From: Rhodospirillales bacterium
GTDB lineage: Bacteria > Pseudomonadota > Alphaproteobacteria > Rhodospirillales > Casp-alpha2
Assembly: GCA_017640505.1 (NCBI GenBank)
Contig: JAEPQO010000005.1
Coordinates: forward strand, 124,001 to 188,000
Length of the DNA stretch: 64,000 nt
Reading direction: 5' to 3'
In this document: positions 36,124 through 44,238 of the stretch, one piece after another
Layout of the letters: every line of letters begins with the position of its first letter
Numbering within the stretch: the first letter of the stretch is position 1
Notes under the pieces: generated by a model
Database searches by the model: none
Seen by the model: only the letters and a program-made list of their open reading frames with translations
Told to the model about the DNA's origin: nothing
Translations under genes and position numbers: made by a program

Positions 36124-37812
36124 TTACACGCCGCGCACGTTGACCGTCTGATTCTCCGGGATGGTAATCGACTTTTGCTTCTCGATATACCCGGCGACGA
36201 GATCGTAAGCCGGCGGCCCTTCCGTGCCCTCGTTGACCGAGGCCCAGCCGGCGACCACGTAGTCGCGGTTCGGATCGATCGGCTTACCGTCCTTCAGCGT
36301 CGTCAAATCGGAAATGCGCGAGCCGATGTCCTTGTCGACGTCGATCGTATAGCTCATGCCGCCGACGCGCACCATGTCCCCGCCCTGCTGGTAGTACGGA
36401 TCCTTGTTGAACAGGTTGTCGGCCACGTCTTCGAGGATTTCCTTGATGAACGAGCCCTTCATCTCGGTCCGGTAGACGTTCGGATACGTGATCGACGTGT
36501 GATGGTGCACGTGTTCGACGGTGATCTCCTGGCCCGGCAGCAGGCTGGAGCCCCAGCGGAAGCCCGGCGACAGCGCGATCTCGGCATCACGTTCTTCCAG
36601 CAGCGCCTGACAGATCAGGTCGTCGAACGTGCCGTTGAAATTGCCCCGGCGGTAGAGCGTCGATTCCGTGACGCCCAGCACTTTCTCGACCTCGTCCTTG
36701 AACGGCGCGCGGAGATTTTCGATCAGCGCGGCCATCTCGGGGTCCGGCGTAATCACGTCGGAGAATACTGGCATCAGCTTGAAGCGGTACTGCGCGACCT
36801 TGTTGTCCTTCACGTCGAGGTCGAGGCGCGACAGGTATTTGCCGTGGCTGCCCGACGCGACGAGGATCGTGTTGTTGACGATCTCGACCTTCGGCAACGC
36901 GTCGTGCGTGTGCCCGGTCAGAATGACGTCGATGCCGTCGACGCGGCTGGCCAGCTTGCGGTCGACGTCGAAGCCATTGTGCGACAGCAGAACGACGAGT
37001 TCGGCGCCTTGGGCGCGGGCATCCTCGACATGCTTGCGGACGGCCTTCTCGTTGATGCCGAACGACCAGTCCGGGATCATGTAACGCGGGTTGGCCACCG
37101 GCGTATAGGGGAACGCCTGGCCGACGACGGCGATCTTCACACCGCCGCGTTCGAACCACGCGGTGGATTCGAACACCGGTTCCTGCCACTCGGTATCGGT
37201 CACGTTGCCGGCAAGGAACGGGAATTCGAGCATTTCCTGCAGTTCCTGAACCCGGTCCTGGCCGTAGGTGAACTCCCAGTGCGCCGTCATGGCGTCAAGG
37301 CCAAGCGCGTTCTGGATCTTCACCATGTCCTCGCCCTGGGTTTCCAGTGACGAATAGGATCCCTGCCACGTATCGCCGCCGTCCAGGAAAAGCGTATTGT
37401 TCGGACGTTCAGCACGGACTGCCTTGACCAGTGTCATCATCCGGTCGACGCCGCCGACACGGCCGTATTCCTTGGCGAGTGCGGTAAAGTCGTGGCTTTG
37501 CAACGCATAAGCCTCGGGCGTGCCCGGCTTAATGCCGTAGTGCCCCAGGAAATCCTTGCCGGTGATATGCGGCGGCAGCCCTTCGACCTCGCCAACGCCG
37601 ATGTTCACCGAAGGCTCCCGGAAAAAGATTGGCGTCAGCTGCGCGTGCATGTCGGTGAAATGCAGCAACGTGACCTGACCGAGCGACTGGAAGTCCAGAA
37701 TGCCGGCCTGATCAAGCTTCTGCTGGGCCATGGCCCGGCTGAACGGCATGGCGGTTCCGGCGACGGCTGCCGTGGCGGCGGCGAGATGGAAGAATTCGCG
37801 ACGAGATATCAC
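36124..37812 (-). CDS. soxB: Thiosulfohydrolase SoxB
   Basis: This 562-residue dimanganese enzyme hydrolyses the sulfonate from SoxY-bound thiosulfonate to release sulfate. It begins with a Tat signal (ISRREFFHLAAA). Metal-site motifs of the 5'-nucleotidase fold are visible: LLHFTDMHAQL, LDGGDTWQGS, LLSHNGFDVD and DVILTGHTHDAL. The length is usual for SoxB. Confidence 0.96.
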   Translation of the reverse strand: MISRREFFHLAAATAAVAGTAMPFSRAMAQQKLDQAGILDFQSLGQVTLLHFTDMHAQLTPIFFREPSVNIGVGEVEGLPPHITGKDFLGHYGIKPGTPEAYALQSHDFTALAKEYGRVGGVDRMMTLVKAVRAERPNNTLFLDGGDTWQGSYSSLETQGEDMVKIQNALGLDAMTAHWEFTYGQDRVQELQEMLEFPFLAGNVTDTEWQEPVFESTAWFERGGVKIAVVGQAFPYTPVANPRYMIPDWSFGINEKAVRKHVEDARAQGAELVVLLSHNGFDVDRKLASRVDGIDVILTGHTHDALPKVEIVNNTILVASGSHGKYLSRLDLDVKDNKVAQYRFKLMPVFSDVITPDPEMAALIENLRAPFKDEVEKVLGVTESTLYRRGNFNGTFDDLICQALLEERDAEIALSPGFRWGSSLLPGQEITVEHVHHHTSITYPNVYRTEMKGSFIKEILEDVADNLFNKDPYYQQGGDMVRVGGMSYTIDVDKDIGSRISDLTTLKDGKPIDPNRDYVVAGWASVNEGTEGPPAYDLVAGYIEKQKSITIPENQTVNVRGV

Positions 37813-37853
37813 GGCGCAGACCCTCTGTTTTGAAAATGGCGAAAAGAAAGTAT

Positions 37854-37883
37854 GACCGGAGAGACGCTCGCGCCTCTCCGGTC
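37854..37883. other. Perfect 10-bp hairpin between soxA and soxB
   Basis: GACCGGAGAG and CTCTCCGGTC pair around a 10-nt loop. On the minus strand a pyrimidine-rich tract TACTTTCTTTTCG follows. It may partly terminate transcription or protect the upstream soxXYZA message. Confidence 0.6.
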
Positions 37884-37898
37884 AGGTTGAGGCTTAAA

Positions 37899-38708
37899 TC
37901 AGTTACGCACAGCAGGCGTTTCGACCGGCAATCCGCGGCCACGCCATTTGACGTAGAGTTCCAGCGCGAGATATTCATCCGAACCGTAGCCAAACGGTGC
38001 CGAACGAACCTGCTTGTTGCAGCCCCGGAAACGGCGGTGGATCGAACCCACCTTCTGCCATTTCAGGCGATACGTCGGGAACCCGTTGACCTGGCCCTGC
38101 GTGAGGGTATTCGCGCGGATAATACCGCCCGCATTGTCCTCGTGGCAGTGTTTGCAGGCCATGTCGAGCTGGCCGCGGCGCTCGTAATAGAACGCCTTGC
38201 CCTTCTCGTACCATTCCGCCGCCGGGCCATCGATCTTCACGTCGACCGGCATACCGAGCGACTGGTTGTTGATGAACGACGTCATCGACAGCATTTCGGT
38301 CGATTCCCACTTATAGGGCTCGGCCTGCATGTTGTTTTCGAGGCAGTGATTGATCTGCGTCTCGACACTTTGCAGCGTCTTCGCACCTTCGTCATAGACC
38401 GGATAGCGTGCGGCAACGCCCTTCATTGCAGCCGTCGCGTCTTCGTGACAGCTGGCACACGACTTACCGGCCTTACCGTTGACTTCGGTCCACAACTCGG
38501 CACCCTGCTCGACCCAGATCATGCCCGGGTTCTGGAAGCTGTCGACCTGCATGGCCCGGCTTTCGTCGGTCATGTAGGTGAAGCCACTACGGCGGTCATC
38601 GACCTCATACTGCCCCCAATCGGCGGCATTCGCCGACGAGACGAACACACTTGCGCACACGGCACACGCCGCAGCGACAAATGTGACCTGTTTCCAGTTC
38701 ATTTTCAT
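37899..38708 (-). CDS. soxA: Diheme cytochrome c SoxA
   Basis: This 269-residue protein has a signal peptide (to about residue 29), heme sites C84-ASCH and C185-KHCH, and the catalytic Cys230 in RRFRGCNKQVRSAPFG that binds thiosulfate. It forms SoxAX, which links thiosulfate to SoxY. ATG 38708 follows GGGAGG; a second ATG two codons on is also possible. Confidence 0.95.
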   Translation of the reverse strand: MKMNWKQVTFVAAACAVCASVFVSSANAADWGQYEVDDRRSGFTYMTDESRAMQVDSFQNPGMIWVEQGAELWTEVNGKAGKSCASCHEDATAAMKGVAARYPVYDEGAKTLQSVETQINHCLENNMQAEPYKWESTEMLSMTSFINNQSLGMPVDVKIDGPAAEWYEKGKAFYYERRGQLDMACKHCHEDNAGGIIRANTLTQGQVNGFPTYRLKWQKVGSIHRRFRGCNKQVRSAPFGYGSDEYLALELYVKWRGRGLPVETPAVRN

Positions 38709-38740
38709 GGTTGTTTGCCTCCCGTTTTTCCGGTTGCCGC

Positions 38741-39070
38741 TCAGGCGACGGTTATCTTCGCGGTTTTTTCGTATACCGATCCGTCGTCGTCGGTCCATTT
38801 GAAGGCAAACTCGCCGCTTTCTTCGACCTTGGCGAAGAACGACATATAGGGGTTTGCGGAAATGGCGGGATGCCAATCGGCCGTAAACACCGGCTTGCCG
38901 TTAAACGTGACTTCCATCTTGTTGATGATGCTACGCGGAATCAGCTTGCCGTCTTTGCCTTTGCGGCGGCCGGATTCCATTTTGTGTGAAATCAGAGATT
39001 TGATTTCGATGATATCGCCTTTCGCAGCCTTTTTCGGGACACGAACGCGGGGTTTCACACCTTTAGCCAT
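38741..39070 (-). CDS. soxZ: Sulfur carrier complex subunit SoxZ
   Basis: This 109-residue immunoglobulin-like protein has PRVRVPKKAAKGDIIEIKSLISHKMESGRRK and FNGKPVFTADWHPAISANPYMSF, both typical of SoxZ. It binds SoxY and has no signal peptide, so it is exported with SoxY. It lies 21 bp from soxY. Confidence 0.95.
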   Translation of the reverse strand: MAKGVKPRVRVPKKAAKGDIIEIKSLISHKMESGRRKGKDGKLIPRSIINKMEVTFNGKPVFTADWHPAISANPYMSFFAKVEESGEFAFKWTDDDGSVYEKTAKITVA

Positions 39071-39091
39071 GATATTCTCCTTTTCCTCGCG

Positions 39092-39574
39092 TCAGCCGCC
39101 GCAGCCGCCGATGGTGACTTTGACTTCCTGTTGGGCCCGATAAACGCTGCCGTCGCTCATTTCCGCGACTGCAACGATGTTCTGCGTGCCCGCAAGACGA
39201 ATACGCGTCGCCGCCGAGGCTTTGCCGCTCATCGGCGTGAAGTGCAGCGATGCCACGTCCGGCGCCGGGTTGCCGTCGGCAAACAGGTGAACCGATTTGA
39301 CGTAGTTGTCGGCCGTCATCGGGCTGTCGACGCTGACACCGACCGGCACCGTGTTGCCGTTTTCGGCGATCTGCGGCAGCTCGAGGGTGATTTTCCCGTC
39401 GGCCGGTTTCTTGTCGCCGATCAACTTCATGATCGCGTCATTGGTCATTTTCTCGTCTGCGTTCGCGGTGCCGCTCTTGAGAACGACTCCGCCGGCCGCG
39501 ACCATCGTCGCCCCGGCCGCCAGCATGAGCGCCTCGCGGCGCGTCAAAGCTGAAAGTGCTTGTTTCGTGGACAT
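39092..39574 (-). CDS. soxY: Sulfur carrier protein SoxY
   Basis: This 160-residue protein has a Tat signal (LTRREALMLAAG). It ends in GGCGG, whose Cys158 carries the sulfur intermediates on a flexible arm. The GDKKPADGKITLELPQIAENG segment is typical. Confidence 0.96.
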   Translation of the reverse strand: MSTKQALSALTRREALMLAAGATMVAAGGVVLKSGTANADEKMTNDAIMKLIGDKKPADGKITLELPQIAENGNTVPVGVSVDSPMTADNYVKSVHLFADGNPAPDVASLHFTPMSGKASAATRIRLAGTQNIVAVAEMSDGSVYRAQQEVKVTIGGCGG

Positions 39575-39597
39575 GTCTGTTCCTCTTGCTCTTGTCG

Positions 39598-40053
39598 TTA
39601 CTTGAAGGTCTTCAGATAAGCGACAATGTCCTCGACCTGCTGTGCGGTCAGGACCGTCTTATCCTTGAACTTCTTAAGGACCCGGTGGAATCCGTCGGTG
39701 CGGTAGAATGCCGGCATGATGGTATCCGGATTGATCGCCTTGGCATTGACGACCTGCAGCCGGAGTTGCGGTTCTTCGTAACGCTCCGCGACACCATCCA
39801 GAGATGGGCCGATTTCTCCGTGGAACGGGTGTGCGGAGAGCTTCGTGACCTGATGACAAGCCAGGCAATTGCCCTGCTTGCGATTGACGAAGGCTTTCTC
39901 GCCGGCAGCCGGATCACCGGCCTTACCCGTCAGAGATTTCGCAATTCCGTAGTCGACGACCTCATACTTCACAAGGTGGTCATCAGCGGTGGCCACGCTT
40001 GCCAGCAAGGTAGCTGCAGCAAAGGCCGGGATAAATGATTTTAAACTTGGCAT
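39598..40053 (-). CDS. soxX: Monoheme cytochrome c SoxX
   Basis: This 151-residue protein has a signal peptide ending near ATA-DD, a heme site NCLACH and the axial Met in DTIMPAFYR. It partners SoxA. It leads the soxXYZABV run and lies downstream of the operators at 40122-40202. Confidence 0.95.
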   Translation of the reverse strand: MPSLKSFIPAFAAATLLASVATADDHLVKYEVVDYGIAKSLTGKAGDPAAGEKAFVNRKQGNCLACHQVTKLSAHPFHGEIGPSLDGVAERYEEPQLRLQVVNAKAINPDTIMPAFYRTDGFHRVLKKFKDKTVLTAQQVEDIVAYLKTFK

Positions 40054-40121
40054 AGGGCAATCGCCTCCCGATGTATGTGCCTCATTCCGGAGCGATCATT
40101 CCCCTTAAACCCGGAACCATC

Positions 40122-40202
40122 ATTCACTGCCCGTGAATAACGATCGTCGCTCCCCCTATAAACATCATATTCAAAAAAAACTATATATCAACATTGAATA
40201 TG
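40122..40202. promoter_or_regulatory. soxX promoter region with two ATTC/GAAT inverted repeats
   Basis: ATTCAC-N5-GTGAAT occupies 40122-40138. CATATTC-N23-GAATATG occupies 40166-40202, matching the soxCD site in both arms and spacing. The region lies 69 bp upstream of soxX and just after soxS. Confidence 0.65.
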
Positions 40203-40220
40203 ACTAGAACTCACCCACTA

Positions 40221-40607
40221 TTAGTTTGGACAGGCTCCGGGCAGTTTGACAAGTTCCCGGGCCAGAAGCGGCCAGAAAAAGTCCTCCCCTGCGTATCCGA
40301 CGAGGCGGGCGATTTCTTTTCCGCCATCAACGACAACAAACGTTGGGGTGAATACGATGGGAGAAACTTCTGAAAGGTCCGCGGGGCGCGGCGCGTCGAC
40401 GTCCACACGCCGGAGCGGTGCACAGCGCGATTCGGGCGTGTTCGGATATATCGGACCGATCTCCGCATGCCAGCGCAGGCACCAGTGGCAGGACGGGCTT
40501 TCGAACATGACAAGTTCCGCGCTTTTTGCCGGCAACGGCGAAACAAACCATGCCGCCAGCACAATTGCGAAAACCGTCCACCGGGATAGGATCGTGTGTG
40601 CGTTCAT
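40221..40607 (-). CDS. soxS: Thioredoxin-like protein SoxS
   Basis: This 128-residue protein has a hydrophobic N-terminus (VFAIVLAAWFVSPLPAKSA) and a redox pair in SPSCHWCLRWH, with cis-Pro in FTPTFVVVDGG. SoxS reactivates SoxYZ in Paracoccus-type systems. It is divergent from the flavoprotein gene and precedes soxX on the same strand. Confidence 0.85.
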   Translation of the reverse strand: MNAHTILSRWTVFAIVLAAWFVSPLPAKSAELVMFESPSCHWCLRWHAEIGPIYPNTPESRCAPLRRVDVDAPRPADLSEVSPIVFTPTFVVVDGGKEIARLVGYAGEDFFWPLLARELVKLPGACPN

Positions 40608-40673
40608 AAAGCGGATATATCAATTAATTCCGCGACCGCCAGTTTTTTCGCGATGAACAGGATTCGCCCGACC

Positions 40674-41957
40674 ATGAAACGCCTTTCACTCAGCCGACGG
40701 CACATGATGCTCACTGCCGCCGCGTTTACCGCCGCATCGACGTCAGCATGGGCTGGCGGCAATCCGACGGCCAAAGGCGAAAAGATCAGGGTCGTCATTG
40801 TCGGCGGCGGCTTCGGCGGTGCCTCGGCCGCGCGCGCGGCACGTGTTTCGCTGCCCGACGCCGAAATCACATTACTGATCGACCAGCCAAAATACTGGAT
40901 GTGCCCGGGCAGTAATTCCGTGATCGCCGGATACAGTGAATTGTCGTCCATCGAGGTTAGATACGATTCGCTGAAATCGCACGGGATCGACGTCATGCTT
41001 GACCCGGCGATAGGTATCGATGCCGCCGCCCGCACCGTCAGCACGGAAAGCGGACGCAAACTCGGTTACGAGAAACTGATTCTCTCGCCGGGCGTGGCCT
41101 TCGACTACGCAACCATCGACGGCATCTCGCTCGAGACCGTTGACCGGGTGCCGCACGCCTGGAAGGCCGGACCGCAGACAGCACTTCTGAAACGGCAGTT
41201 GCAGGCGATGCCGGATGATGGTCTGTTCGTCATGACCATGCCGCCGGCACCGTATCGCTGTCCGCCCGCCCCGGCAGAACGCGCGTGTCTCGTCGCCGAT
41301 TACCTGAAAAAGAACAAGCCGGGGGCCCGGCTTCTGATCCTCGACGCCAAGGACGAATTTCCGTTCCAGGAACTTTTTTCCGAAGCGTGGGACGCGCTTT
41401 ATCCCGACATCCTTGAGTACCGCTCCATCGCCGACGACGGCGTGGTGCGCGAGGTCGATCCCGACACCCTGACCGCCGTTACCGATTTCGACGAAATCCA
41501 GGCGGACGTGCTTAACGTCATCCCGCCGCAGACCGCCGGGCGTATCGCGATCGATGCCGGTGCCGCCGACGAAACTGGCTGGTGCCCGGTCGATATCCGC
41601 ACCTTCGCGTCGACATTGCTGCCCGACGTTTACGTGATCGGTGACGCCGCGTTTGCGGACCCGCTTCCAAAGGCCGGCTCGACCGCCGCCAGTCAGGCGC
41701 ACGTGGCCGTCGCCGCCATCGCCGCAGAACTTGCCGGCGAAAACGCGCCGGATCCGTCATGGATCGCCAACTGCTATTCGCTCGCCGCACCCGACTACGG
41801 CGTCCGCCTCGGTGCGACGTATATCTATGAGGACGACCACGTGGTGCGAAACACGACGAACTTCTCGGAGCTCGGCGCACCGGCCAGCGAACGCCTTGCC
41901 GACGCCGAATTCACCGATGCCTGGCTGCAGCAGATCAAGCACGAGATCTGGGGCTAG
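40674..41957 (+). CDS. soxF: Sulfide dehydrogenase flavoprotein, SoxF/FccB type
   Basis: This 427-residue Tat-exported flavoprotein (LSRRHMMLTAAAF) has the FAD motif VVIVGGGFGGASAARAA. MCPGSN holds the Cys used for covalent FAD attachment in FccB. The redox Cys pair is likely in YRCPPAPAERAC and ANCYSLAAPDY. It oxidises sulfide to polysulfide. No diheme partner (SoxE/FccA) is adjacent. ATG 40674 is chosen over 40653 because AGGA precedes it. Confidence 0.9.
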   Translation: MKRLSLSRRHMMLTAAAFTAASTSAWAGGNPTAKGEKIRVVIVGGGFGGASAARAARVSLPDAEITLLIDQPKYWMCPGSNSVIAGYSELSSIEVRYDSLKSHGIDVMLDPAIGIDAAARTVSTESGRKLGYEKLILSPGVAFDYATIDGISLETVDRVPHAWKAGPQTALLKRQLQAMPDDGLFVMTMPPAPYRCPPAPAERACLVADYLKKNKPGARLLILDAKDEFPFQELFSEAWDALYPDILEYRSIADDGVVREVDPDTLTAVTDFDEIQADVLNVIPPQTAGRIAIDAGAADETGWCPVDIRTFASTLLPDVYVIGDAAFADPLPKAGSTAASQAHVAVAAIAAELAGENAPDPSWIANCYSLAAPDYGVRLGATYIYEDDHVVRNTTNFSELGAPASERLADAEFTDAWLQQIKHEIWG

Positions 41958-41960
41958 GCT

Positions 41961-42911
41961 TTACTCGAACTCCATTTGCACGAAGACGCGACCGGCGTTG
42001 CGCGTCGCCAGTTCGTCGAATGTATCAAGGTGCTTATAGGGCGACTGGTCGACGTAGTACGCCTCCTCAAGACTACCGCCGTTCTCAAGTAGCTCGCCGA
42101 CCTTGCCGCGCAGATAGACAAGGTAGTCGTGGGTATACCGCCTGACCTGCGCCATGTTGGTCGGATGGCCATGCCCGGGAATGACATAGGTTGCACCCAG
42201 TTCTTCAAACGGCCCTTCCCAAGTTTCCACCCAGCCCCGGGTTTCGGTCTCGTCGAAGATCGGCAGCAGGCGTTCATGAAACGCCATGTCGCCGGCGATG
42301 ACCAGTGACTGTTCCGGCAACCAGACCTGAATGTCGCCGGGACTGTGTGCCGGGCCGAGGTGCAGCACCTCGATCCGGAAATCGCCCATCTCGATGACCT
42401 TCTTGTCCTCGAAGGTTTCGGTCGGCCCCTGAATCTTAGTGCCCGCGGCACGTTCCTTCAGCCGCGCCTTGGCGCCGTCGAGGATTTGCCGGGCGCGGTC
42501 GTTGAACTCGTGTGCCGCGTCGACGTGCGCAAGGATCGGTACGTCCTGCTCGATCCAGTAGCTGTTGCCGAGCATGGCATGGCCTTGCCCGTTCTCGTTG
42601 ATCACAAGCTTCACCGGCTGATCGGTGATCTTCTTGATCTCATCATGCAGCGCCTTTGCCAGCAGGTACGCACCACCGCCATTGACGACGATGACGCCGT
42701 CACCGGTCACGATGAAACTCAGGTTGTTGTTATGGCCGGTGTTCTCGTACGTCGGTGGCGAGGTGGCACCGATCGCCGACCAGACGTGGGGTATGACCTC
42801 GACCGGTTTCGAATACAGCAACGATGCCGGGTACTGATCCGGAATGTCCTGGCTCGCGGACGCGGCGACGCTCAGTGTCATCGCCAGTAGAATAGAGATA
42901 ATTGTGCGCAT
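41961..42911 (-). CDS. soxH: SoxH-like metallo-beta-lactamase-fold protein with altered metal motif
   Basis: This 316-residue secreted protein (signal peptide to about residue 20) starts at ATG 42911 after GGGAGGA. The fold is clear from HLGPAHSPGDIQVW, LVIAGDMAF and VIPGHGHPTN. The usual HxHxDH is N107-G-Q109-G-H111-A112, so most first-site zinc ligands are missing. Its role in sulfur oxidation is not known, though soxH is often found in sox clusters. Confidence 0.85.
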   Translation of the reverse strand: MRTIISILLAMTLSVAASASQDIPDQYPASLLYSKPVEVIPHVWSAIGATSPPTYENTGHNNNLSFIVTGDGVIVVNGGGAYLLAKALHDEIKKITDQPVKLVINENGQGHAMLGNSYWIEQDVPILAHVDAAHEFNDRARQILDGAKARLKERAAGTKIQGPTETFEDKKVIEMGDFRIEVLHLGPAHSPGDIQVWLPEQSLVIAGDMAFHERLLPIFDETETRGWVETWEGPFEELGATYVIPGHGHPTNMAQVRRYTHDYLVYLRGKVGELLENGGSLEEAYYVDQSPYKHLDTFDELATRNAGRVFVQMEFE

Positions 42912-42973
42912 GGTTTCCTCCCGGGCGGGAGTATGGCGCAACAATTAAGAAAAATCGAATATGAAAATCCGAG

Positions 42974-44056
42974 TTATTCGGCCGGTTGCACTTTGGCCTG
43001 ACGTGGCGCGAACTCCCGGCGCACCAGCACGTCACCGATGACGGCGCCGATCCCGATGGAAACCACGGCCAGGATGGAACCAACGGAAAGCGTGCTGAGA
43101 CCCGACAGCCCCTGCCCCACGGTGCAACCCAGCGCCATCACGCCGCCGAAACCCATAAGCGCGCCGCCGAGCGTATAGCGCAGCAGCTGATGCGGTGTTT
43201 CGAAGCCCTGCAGCACCCACTCGCCGCGTGTGACGGCGATGGCAAAGGCACCGATGATGACGCCGCCGACGGCCACGATCCCGAAGTCCGCCGTCGCGCC
43301 GGTATAGGTCATCAGATACTGGATCGCGTTCCCGACGGGCGCGGTAAAGGTAAGCGATTCCGTCCGCACTGGCTCGAACTCGTCAAAGCCGAGCACACCC
43401 GTCACGTACCAGCCGGCCGCGATCAGCGCGCCGACGCCCAGGCCCGTCAGAACGGGCCGGACGCGCTTTTCGAGTCCGCCGCGAAGCGCCACGGCAACGG
43501 CAATCGCAATGAAGGCCGCAGCGAACGCAAGCGGCACAATCTCCGACCCGCCGCTGAGCGCACCCAATGACTGCGAAGCATACCCCAGGGCTTCAAGGTC
43601 GAGCGTGCCGATTCCTTCAAGCGTCGTACGCGGGATCGCCAAAATGCCGCGCAGTGTCATGTAGGCAACGATACCCAGCACCGACAGCACGACGGCGGAA
43701 CGCAGATTTCCGCTGGCTAGCAACACCATATGCCGTGCACCGCAGCCCCGGGCCAGGATCATGCCGATCCCGAACAGTACGCCGCCGACGATCAACGTCA
43801 GCCACATCAGGCTGGTGGAAAGGTAGATACTTTCCGAGATATCAACGATCCCGAACCAAGACATGGCCTGCGTCGCCGCAACCGCCGTGGCGATGGCGAC
43901 AGCCCACGCCCGCACCTGGAATCCGACCCGGCGCGCCAGCAATTCCAGCACCGCCGAGCGGAAGCAAAATGCACTCAGGCGCGCAATCACGCCAAAACCG
44001 ACGCCGACGACCAGGGCGCCAATCAGGAGGGCTGTACGGGGTTCGATATCACTCAT
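42974..44056 (-). CDS. YeeE/YedE-family sulfur (thiosulfate-type) transporter
   Basis: This 360-residue polytopic membrane protein has the family motifs LARGCGARHMV and ALGCTVGQGLSGLS, whose Cys residues line the thiosulfate path in TsuA. A third Cys is in SAFCFRSA. In a sox locus it is likely to move thiosulfate or another sulfur compound (SoxT-like). Upstream DNA to 44238 holds the palindromes at 44091-44150. Confidence 0.88.
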   Translation of the reverse strand: MSDIEPRTALLIGALVVGVGFGVIARLSAFCFRSAVLELLARRVGFQVRAWAVAIATAVAATQAMSWFGIVDISESIYLSTSLMWLTLIVGGVLFGIGMILARGCGARHMVLLASGNLRSAVVLSVLGIVAYMTLRGILAIPRTTLEGIGTLDLEALGYASQSLGALSGGSEIVPLAFAAAFIAIAVAVALRGGLEKRVRPVLTGLGVGALIAAGWYVTGVLGFDEFEPVRTESLTFTAPVGNAIQYLMTYTGATADFGIVAVGGVIIGAFAIAVTRGEWVLQGFETPHQLLRYTLGGALMGFGGVMALGCTVGQGLSGLSTLSVGSILAVVSIGIGAVIGDVLVRREFAPRQAKVQPAE

Positions 44057-44129
44057 GAGTTCACTTTCTTCGTTGAGCGCAGGTTTTACAGAATATATTC
44101 ATGAAATGCAATATAAAACTCTTTGAATG

Positions 44130-44150
44130 TGTGAAATCCAATATTTCACA
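44130..44150. promoter_or_regulatory. Perfect palindrome TGTGAAAT-N5-ATTTCACA
   Basis: It lies in the 182-bp divergent region between the YeeE-type gene and the DehI-like gene. Nearby GAATATATTC (44091-44100) and GAATGTG (44125-44131) carry the same ATTC/GAAT words as other sox operators. Confidence 0.55.
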
Positions 44151-44238
44151 TTTTTAATATGTTGTAATGGTGGCTTGACCCGGCGCCTAGGAGCGCCCTT
44201 CATACCGTTGATTATTGAAATACCAGGGGAAACTGCCG

